Assembly: GCA_016462625.1 (NCBI GenBank)
Contig: JAEMSV010000118.1
Coordinates: 1-11,014, forward strand
Reading direction: 5' to 3'
Length of the DNA stretch: 11,014 bases
DNA from: Solirubrobacteraceae bacterium
GTDB lineage: Bacteria > Actinomycetota > Thermoleophilia > Solirubrobacterales > Solirubrobacteraceae
Shown here one piece after another: positions 1 to 5,337 of this stretch. The stretch's first letter is position 1. Each line of letters opens with the position of its first letter. The notes beneath the pieces are model-generated. The model saw only the letters and a program-made list of their open reading frames with translations, did no database searches and was not told the DNA's origin. The position numbers and the translations under genes are program-made.

Positions 1-884
1 TGGACATCGACCCGATCCCGCTCGTGATCATGGAGGTCATCGCGTCGAACATCGGGGGCACCGCAACGCTGATCGGCGACCCCCCGAACATCCTCATCGC
101 CGGGGCGACGGACCTGTCCTTCGGCGCGTTCATCGTGAACCTGGCACCTGCGGCGATCTTCGCGTTCGTCCTGACGACGGGGCTGCTCTACCTGCTCAAC
201 CGGAGATCCTTCGTCATCGAGCCCGAGGCGCGCCAGCGCGTGATGGACCTCGATGCGGACAAGTCCATCGAGGACATGGACGAGCTCAAGCGCACCGTTC
301 CCGTCCTGGTGATCACGATCCTGTTCTTCTTCGCCCACCAGGTGCTGCATCTCGAGCCGGCGACGGTCGCGCTGGCCGGGGCGACGGTGATGCTCTTCAC
401 GAGCCGGCAGTCGGTCGAGCAGTCGCTGGCGGGGATCGACTGGCCGACGCTGTTCTTCTTCATGGGGCTGTTCGTCGTCGTCGGTGGGCTCGAGGAGACC
501 GGGGCGATCGACGAGGTCGCCAACGCCATCGGGGACGCGACCGACGGCAACCGCTCGGCGGAGCTGCTCGGGATCCTCTGGGCGTCGGCGATCGGCTCCG
601 GGATCGTGGACAACATCCCCTTCACCGCCGCGATGATCCCGGTCGTCGAGCAGCTCCAGCCCGAGGGCGGCGGCGACGACGCGTACTGGTGGGCCCTCTC
701 CCTCGGCGCGTGCTTTGGCGGCAACCTGACGCTGATCGCCGCGGCGGCGAACGTCGCGGCGGCGGGGATGGCCGAGCGCGCCGGGACGCCGATCAGCTTT
801 CTGCGCTTCCTGAAGGCCGGCGTGCCTGCGACGCTGATCTCGATGCTGGTCGCCACCCTCTACGTCTCCATGCGGTATCTGTGA
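1..884 (+). CDS. ArsB/NhaD-type SLC13-superfamily permease, C-terminal part (5' end outside window)
   Basis: Inner-membrane ion permease of the ion-transporter superfamily that includes ArsB (arsenite), NhaD (Na+/H+) and SLC13 carriers. The frame is open from base 3 without a start, so the N-terminal half lies upstream; about 293 codons are visible. The family hallmark, SNIGGTATLIGDPPN, is encoded near bases 48-92 and marks one re-entrant substrate-binding loop. Its inverted-repeat counterpart, IVDNIPFTAAMIPV, lies at about 603-645, followed by the conserved GACFGGNLTLIAAAANV at about 706-756. Several hydrophobic stretches (around 130-200, 295-400, 445-490, 570-650, 710-765, 820-875) fit membrane helices. 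The transported ion cannot be decided; arsenite specificity is not supported because no ArsR, ArsC or ArsA lies nearby in view. The gene ends 4 nt before a CBS-domain gene, which suggests a shared transcript and possible nucleotide control. Confidence 0.88.
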   Translation, partial: DIDPIPLVIMEVIASNIGGTATLIGDPPNILIAGATDLSFGAFIVNLAPAAIFAFVLTTGLLYLLNRRSFVIEPEARQRVMDLDADKSIEDMDELKRTVPVLVITILFFFAHQVLHLEPATVALAGATVMLFTSRQSVEQSLAGIDWPTLFFFMGLFVVVGGLEETGAIDEVANAIGDATDGNRSAELLGILWASAIGSGIVDNIPFTAAMIPVVEQLQPEGGGDDAYWWALSLGACFGGNLTLIAAAANVAAAGMAERAGTPISFLRFLKAGVPATLISMLVATLYVSMRYL

Positions 885-888
885 CGGC

Positions 889-1353
889 ATGAGCCCCAGC
901 GACCTGACCCAGGCCGTCCGCCGTGAGACGCCCGTGCTGCGCGCCGACGACGCGCTCAGCGCTGCGGTGCGGGCCCTCCGCGACAGCGGCCTGCCCGCGC
1001 TGCCCGTCGTCGACGCCGCCGAGAAGCTCGTCGGCCTGTTCGGAGAGCGCGAGTTCTTCGGCGCGATCTTCCCGGGCTACATGGAGCAGATCAGGTACGC
1101 GGGGTTCGTCCGCCGCTCGCTCGACGATGCGCTGGAGAAGCGTGCCGGGTGTAAGGCCGAGCCTGTGCGGAAGTGGATGAACACCGAGCACGTTGACGTT
1201 CCCGAGGACGCCTCGGACACGCAGATCGCCGAGACGTTCCTCCACCACCGGGTGCTCCTCCTGCCCGTCACCGCGGACCACCGTGTCGTCGGGGCGATCA
1301 CGCGCAGCGACTTCTTCGAGGCGCTCGCCGGGAAGTTCCTGTCGCAGACGTGA
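889..1353 (+). CDS. Two-CBS-domain regulatory protein
   Basis: A 154-residue soluble protein made of a tandem CBS pair (Bateman module), the fold that binds adenine nucleotides and gates transporters or enzymes. CBS1 covers roughly residues 1-65 (LPALPVVD, then KLVGLFGEREFF). CBS2 covers roughly 95-152 (KWMNTEHVDVPEDAS, then VLLLPVTADHRVVGAITRSDFF). A short insert, FPGYMEQIRYAGFV, lies between them. There is no signal peptide, membrane segment or other domain. The ATG is 4 nt after the upstream permease stop; no strong Shine-Dalgarno is visible, which fits translational coupling. The gene overlaps the antiporter gene by 4 nt (GTGA). Sitting between two transporters that lack their own regulatory domains, it is a good candidate for a separate nucleotide sensor for one or both. 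The family call is firm; the partner and ligand are inference. Confidence 0.88.
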   Translation: MSPSDLTQAVRRETPVLRADDALSAAVRALRDSGLPALPVVDAAEKLVGLFGEREFFGAIFPGYMEQIRYAGFVRRSLDDALEKRAGCKAEPVRKWMNTEHVDVPEDASDTQIAETFLHHRVLLLPVTADHRVVGAITRSDFFEALAGKFLSQT

Positions 1354-2522
1354 CCTTCGTCGCGCCGCTTGCGGCCTCGGCGGTCGCCGATGTCCTGCTC
1401 GACCTCTTCATCGTGCTGCTCGCGGCGAAGCTCGGCGACGAGCTGTTCAAGCGCATCGGGCAGCCCGCGATCGTTGGTGAGATCCTCGCCGGGGTCCTCG
1501 TCGGGCCGGCCGTGTTCGGGCTCGTGGAGCTGGGCGAGACGCTGGAGGTCTTCGCGGAGCTGGGGGTCGTATTCCTGCTGTTCTGGGTCGGCCTGGAGAC
1601 CCGGATGTCCGATCTGCTGCAGGTCGGCAAGGTGGCCGGGCTCGTCGGCGTGCTCGGGGTGATCCTTCCGTTCGGGGGCGGCATCGCGCTCGGCTTCGGG
1701 CTGGGGGAGGAGACCGGCACGGCGCTGTTCCTCGGCGCCGCCCTCGTCGCGACCAGCGTGGGCATCACGTCGGCCGTCCTGCTGGAGATGAAGGCGATGG
1801 ACCGGATGGAGAGCCGCGTGATCCTCGGTGCGGCGATCGTGGACGACATCCTCGCGCTGGTGCTCGTCGGGGTGGCCACGGGCATCGCGGAGAGTGGAGA
1901 GTTCGATCCGTTGACCGCGCTCGTGGTGCTGGCGATCGCCGTCGCGTTCGTCGGGTTCGTGGGGTTCGGTGGGACGAAGCTCCTGGAGGCGCGCCCCGCG
2001 ATGCTCGAAGCTCCGAAGTTCAGCTCGTCCCCCTTGCTGCCCGCCGTGATTCTCTGCCTCGGCCTGGCGGCGTTCGCGGCCGAGATCGGGCTGGCCGCGA
2101 TCATCGGCGCGTTCCTCGCGGGGATGATGGTGGCCGAGACGAAGGACGAGTCCGCGATCGAGGCGGAGGTCGCGCCCCTCTACGCGCTGTTCCCGCCGTT
2201 CTTCTTCGTGGTGATCGGCATGCAGGTCGACCTCGAGGCGCTTGCCGATCTCCAGACGGATCTTCTGCTGCTCGTGGTGACCGTGGTCGCGATCGTCACG
2301 AAGTTCGCCGGCGCCTGGCTGGGCTCGCGGTCGCTGGGGTCGAAGAGCGCCGCGTTCGTCGGGGTCGGCATGGTGCCTCGGGGCGAGGTCGGCATCATCG
2401 TCGCGTCGATCGGCGCGGCGACGGGCGCGATCGACGAGGAGCTGTTCGCCGTCATCGTGGGGATGTCGATCCTGACCACGCTGGTCGTGCCGCCGGTGCT
2501 CCGCCGCCTCGCCGACACCTGA
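1350..2522 (+). CDS. CPA2-family cation:proton antiporter (KefB/NapA-like), membrane domain only
   Basis: A 390-residue integral membrane antiporter that would exchange Na+ or K+ for H+. Almost the whole chain is hydrophobic, compatible with 11-13 helices. Conserved CPA2 features are GEILAGVLVGPAVFG (about residues 45-59), LLFWVGLE (about 75-82), ATSVGITSAVLLEM (about 134-147), the acidic pair in VDDI (D165-D166, the expected ion/proton-carrying position) and GVGMVPRGEVGIIVAS near residue 340. The protein stops right after the last helix, with no RCK/TrkA-N or TrkA-C domain, unlike full-length KefB/KefC. The separately encoded CBS protein just upstream may fill that role. The start is the GTG overlapping the upstream stop (GTGA); no good ribosome site is seen, so coupling is likely. 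The ion specificity is unknown. Confidence 0.9.
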   Translation: MTFVAPLAASAVADVLLDLFIVLLAAKLGDELFKRIGQPAIVGEILAGVLVGPAVFGLVELGETLEVFAELGVVFLLFWVGLETRMSDLLQVGKVAGLVGVLGVILPFGGGIALGFGLGEETGTALFLGAALVATSVGITSAVLLEMKAMDRMESRVILGAAIVDDILALVLVGVATGIAESGEFDPLTALVVLAIAVAFVGFVGFGGTKLLEARPAMLEAPKFSSSPLLPAVILCLGLAAFAAEIGLAAIIGAFLAGMMVAETKDESAIEAEVAPLYALFPPFFFVVIGMQVDLEALADLQTDLLLLVVTVVAIVTKFAGAWLGSRSLGSKSAAFVGVGMVPRGEVGIIVASIGAATGAIDEELFAVIVGMSILTTLVVPPVLRRLADT

Positions 2523-2544
2523 CGGTGCGGGCGGTCGCACCGTC
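2521..2544 (+). terminator. Hairpin at the antiporter stop codon, probable transcription terminator
   Basis: GACGGTGCG (2521-2529) pairs perfectly with CGCACCGTC (2536-2544), giving a 9-bp, mostly G/C stem with a 6-nt loop. The left arm begins inside the antiporter stop codon (TGA 2520-2522). No T-run follows, so it is not a canonical intrinsic terminator, but GC-rich actinobacteria often use stems without a U-tract. It could also stabilise the 3' end of the ion-transport mRNA while allowing partial read-through into the cupredoxin gene. Confidence 0.5.
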
Positions 2545-2586
2545 CGGCCGATCCGTGAGGTGCGTCGCCGCGGTGGGATGGGCGGC

Positions 2587-3012
2587 ATGCGCTTCCCTCT
2601 CATCATCACGTCCCTGCTCGGTGCCGGCCTGCTCGCCGCGACTGGAGCGGCCGCCCAGGACGACGACAGCCCGCCGGAGATCGTCGCGACCGAGTACGCG
2701 TTCGCCGGGGTCGATGCGACCCAGCCGAAGGGCGCGGCCGAGTTCGCGTTCCGCAACGACGGCAAGGTCACGCACGAGGCGATCCTCGTGAAGATCAACG
2801 AGGGCCACACGCTGAAGGAGTTCCTCGACGCCGACCTCGAGGGCAAGGCCGGCAAGGGCGTGGGGTTCACGTTCGCGAAGCCGGGCAAGACGGGCAAACC
2901 GCTGAAGGCGAAGCTGTCGGCCGGGCGCTACGCGTTCGTCTGCATGCTGCCCGACCCGAAGAAGAAGCCGCACTGGAGCCGAGGGCAGATCGCGCGGTTC
3001 AGCGTGAAGTGA
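2587..3012 (+). CDS. Exported cupredoxin-like (plastocyanin-type) protein with Gln at the axial ligand position
   Basis: A small secreted protein, 141 residues from the ATG at 2587. Residues 1-23 look like a signal peptide (hydrophobic LIITSLLGAGLLAATG, then AAA before Q24), so it should act outside the membrane. The rest resembles a one-domain cupredoxin: KVTHEAILVK supplies a first His (H63), and YAFVCMLPD with PHWSRGQ supplies C119 and H129. The usual fourth ligand, Met in the H-x4-M pattern, is Q134 here (H-x4-Q). The C-x9-H spacing is longer than in classical plastocyanin, but as I recall matches a C..PD...PH form common in actinobacterial cupredoxin-like proteins. Starts at GTG 2560 (adds an RRR n-region) or ATG 2578 are also possible; 2587 was chosen for GGTGG 10 nt upstream and a compact signal peptide. 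A role in electron transfer or copper handling is inference. The 3' end overlaps the convergent GH31 gene by 14 bp. Confidence 0.72.
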   Translation: MRFPLIITSLLGAGLLAATGAAAQDDDSPPEIVATEYAFAGVDATQPKGAAEFAFRNDGKVTHEAILVKINEGHTLKEFLDADLEGKAGKGVGFTFAKPGKTGKPLKAKLSAGRYAFVCMLPDPKKKPHWSRGQIARFSVK

Positions 3013-5245
3013 ATGTGACCTGACGGTCGGCGCTGCACGACCACGTCCCGCGCTTCCAGCCGATCCGCGTGCCGTCGGCCATCCGCACCGACGTGTGGCC
3101 GAGCGGCGGCTCGCCCCACAGCGTGGCCTCCACCGGGCGTTCGTCCTCGGGTGTGTCTCCGAGTCCGCTCGCGACGTGGTCGGCGGGGTACGTGACGACG
3201 ATGGAGCCCTCGCGGACGTAGACGGGGATGCCGTCGAGGCCGACCTCGGCCTCGATCTCCTCGCCGCCGCCCCGCACGCGCCGGCCGCTCCACGCCTCGA
3301 TCCAGTTCCCGCGCGGCAGCGGGACCTCACGTGCGGTCGCGCCCTCCTCGAGGATCGGCGCGACCCACAGGGCCGGTCCGAAGCCGAACGCGTCGGCGAC
3401 GCCCCATCCGCGGTCGTCGAGCGGGTCGAGCAGCGGGAGCGGGCGGGTGATCGGGAGGCCGCAGCGGGCGGCGGTCGCGGCCGCCGCGCGGATGTAGGGG
3501 ACGAGCCGCTCGTGCAGGAGGACGTACCCGCGGTAGACGTCGAGCGTGTGCGGGTCGTAGGTCCAGGGCTCCTGCTGCAGGCGCCCATGCGCCTGCATGA
3601 GTGGGGTGAAGCAGCCCAGCTGGACCCAGCGCAGGAGCGTCTCCTTCGGGCAGCGGTCGACGAGCGCGTGGCCGAGGTAGCCGCCAACGTCGTGCGACCA
3701 GTTCGAGAAGCCGCTCGATGCCGCGCTGATCGTGCACGCGACGAGCGCGCGGAGCGACCACAGGTCGGAGATCTGGTCGCCCGCCCAGAGCATTCCGGTG
3801 CGCTGCTGCCCACTCCATCCGCTGCGCCCGAACAGGACGCCGTCGCCGGGGTGGACCTCGTCGAGCGCGCGCTGCATCGACTCGCGGTAGCGCTGCCCGT
3901 ACTCCCACGCGTGCTCGGCGCCGCGGCGACCGTCGGCCAGCTGGAGGTCGTCGGGGAGGTAGTAGCCCTCGCCGTCGTCGGCCTTGATCCCCGTGACGCC
4001 GAGGCGCAGCGCGGTCTTGGCCTGCTCGCGCCACCAGGTCTCGGCGATCGGGTTGGTGAAGTCGACGGGCGATCCCGTACCCATCCACCAGCGCGCGACG
4101 TAGGTGTCGCCGTCGGCGTCGTGCAGGAAGTGCCCGGCGCGGTGGCCCTCCTCGTAGTTCGATGCGGGCGCGCGGTGCAGCCGCTGCGAGCCGGGATCGG
4201 GCGGGACCTGCCCGTCGAAGCTGTCGGTGTTCACCCAGGGCGTGACCCAGACGACGGTGCGGACGCCGCCCGCGCGCAGCGAGCGGACCATGCCCGGCGC
4301 GTCGGGGAACTGGTACGGGTTGAACTCCCACGTGTTGTATTGCGTCTCCCAGGGGGAGTCGAGGACGACGGCGTCGAGCGGGATGCCGTGCCAGCGGCAG
4401 CCGTGGACGTCCTCCATCACGTCGTCCTGGTGCTCGTAGACGTCGCGGCTCTTCCAGAAGCCGTAGCCCCACTCGGGCAGCAGCGCGGGCATCCCCGATC
4501 GCGTCAGGTACCGGCGCAGCCGCGCGGCGGGGGAGGGGTCGCAGTAGATCTCCGCCCGCAGCGGCCCGGCGACGGCGCGGGCGCTGATCGTCGTGCGGTC
4601 GCCCAGGTCGAAGCGCGTGCCGTTGCCGTGGCCGCGCAGCCACACCGCATACCCGCGTGAGGACTGCAGCCATGGCGCGGGCGCGTAGTCACCCTGCGGG
4701 ACGCCGCCGAGCTCGAGCATCTCCGGCGGGCATGCGGGCCCGGTGTAGCGCCGGTCGGCGCCGAGCTGGATGTCGCGTCCGGCGTGGTCGACGCGCAGGG
4801 CGTGGTGCGCGCCGAGCCCGCCGAAGCGCTCCTCCGCGCGGCTGTCCCACGCGATCGCGAGGCGCAGCGGCTCGCCCTCGGCGGTGAGCGCGAGGGCGAG
4901 GGTCGCGTCGTCGGTGAGCTCGAGGTGCAGGCGCCCGGTGCGCCCGCCGTTGAAGCGGACCGCCAGCTCGGCGGCGTGCCCGTCTGCGGCGACGACGTCG
5001 AACCCGATCCCGTGTTCGGGAAAGCCGCGGGCCTCGTCCGCGATGACGCCCTCCGTCACTCCGATGAAGCGGTCCCTGACCTCTCCCTCGCAACACCAGA
5101 CCCCGAGATGGCGAACCAGACGCCGGCCGTCGCGGCGCAGGTGGATGCGAAACGGCGCCGTCTTGATCTCCACGCGCAAAGGACCACGTTCGAGGAGCAC
5201 GACAGACAGCTTCCCGGGGTCGGGGCCAGGTCCGCGGGTGTTCAC
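2999..5245 (-). CDS. Glycoside hydrolase family 31 (alpha-glucosidase/alpha-xylosidase type)
   Basis: Retaining alpha-glycosidase of family GH31, 748 residues from the GTG at 5245, a normal family length. Order: an N-terminal beta-sandwich (about 1-240), a (beta/alpha)8 barrel starting near WGYGFWKS (about residue 258), then C-terminal beta domains containing GIPVYVREGS. The nucleophile is D423 in GIKADDGEGYY, matching the K-x-D-x-G-E of E. coli YicI. The acid/base is D490 in LWAGDQ, 67 residues later (66 in YicI: D416/D482). SNWSHDVGGY near 515-523 is also a family signature. The LWAGDQ segment recalls sulfoquinovosidases, but I do not see their other substrate motifs, so the substrate is left open. 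No signal peptide: cytoplasmic. The frame stays open upstream to 5335, but that would overlap the divergent gene; GTG at 5278 or 5200 are other options. No strong ribosome site marks any of them. Confidence 0.9.
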   Translation of the reverse strand: MNTRGPGPDPGKLSVVLLERGPLRVEIKTAPFRIHLRRDGRRLVRHLGVWCCEGEVRDRFIGVTEGVIADEARGFPEHGIGFDVVAADGHAAELAVRFNGGRTGRLHLELTDDATLALALTAEGEPLRLAIAWDSRAEERFGGLGAHHALRVDHAGRDIQLGADRRYTGPACPPEMLELGGVPQGDYAPAPWLQSSRGYAVWLRGHGNGTRFDLGDRTTISARAVAGPLRAEIYCDPSPAARLRRYLTRSGMPALLPEWGYGFWKSRDVYEHQDDVMEDVHGCRWHGIPLDAVVLDSPWETQYNTWEFNPYQFPDAPGMVRSLRAGGVRTVVWVTPWVNTDSFDGQVPPDPGSQRLHRAPASNYEEGHRAGHFLHDADGDTYVARWWMGTGSPVDFTNPIAETWWREQAKTALRLGVTGIKADDGEGYYLPDDLQLADGRRGAEHAWEYGQRYRESMQRALDEVHPGDGVLFGRSGWSGQQRTGMLWAGDQISDLWSLRALVACTISAASSGFSNWSHDVGGYLGHALVDRCPKETLLRWVQLGCFTPLMQAHGRLQQEPWTYDPHTLDVYRGYVLLHERLVPYIRAAAATAARCGLPITRPLPLLDPLDDRGWGVADAFGFGPALWVAPILEEGATAREVPLPRGNWIEAWSGRRVRGGGEEIEAEVGLDGIPVYVREGSIVVTYPADHVASGLGDTPEDERPVEATLWGEPPLGHTSVRMADGTRIGWKRGTWSCSADRQVTFTSR

Positions 5246-5337
5246 CGAATCATCACGGCCTGATTGCAAGGGCGTCACAGAAAGCCAGCCCCTGCAGGGA
5301 AATATCGAGGCATATGAACGAGACGACGGGAGCAACG
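5246..5337. promoter_or_regulatory. Divergent intergenic region between the GH31 gene and the PHP-glycosyltransferase operon
   Basis: About 70-90 bp, locally richer in A/T than its surroundings, from which the GH31 gene (leftward) and the four-gene operon (rightward) must both be expressed unless promoters lie inside genes. It holds a perfect 10-bp palindrome, CCCTGCAGGG (5290-5299), which could be an operator half or chance. TTGCAA (5264-5269) is a -35-like hexamer, but no convincing -10 follows at 16-18 nt. No regulator gene is in the window, so shared control is only suggested by the layout. Confidence 0.4.
5328..5332 (+). promoter_or_regulatory. Shine-Dalgarno site deciding the PHP-GT start
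   Basis: GGGAG lies 5 nt before the ATG at 5338, a standard spacing. The competing in-frame ATG at 5314 has GAGG (5307-5310) only 3 nt upstream, which is tight. This favours 5338; choosing 5314 would add eight residues to the N-terminus without affecting any domain. Confidence 0.45.

Noticed and set aside
1077..2897. A 606-codon - strand frame crossing the CBS, antiporter and cupredoxin genes.
   Set aside because: It spans three well-supported genes on the other strand, and its translation is Arg/Asp/His-rich low complexity.
2517..3027. The same 10-mer ACCTGACGGT at 2517-2526 and 3018-3027, considered as a repeat flanking the cupredoxin gene.
   Set aside because: Too short to be significant at this base composition, with no extension on either side and no sign of an insertion boundary.
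3095..4660. A 521-codon open frame on the + strand opposite the GH31 gene.
   Set aside because: Composition is low-complexity (Val/Arg/Ala/Asp-rich) with no domain motifs; the - strand GH31 catalytic residues are unambiguous.
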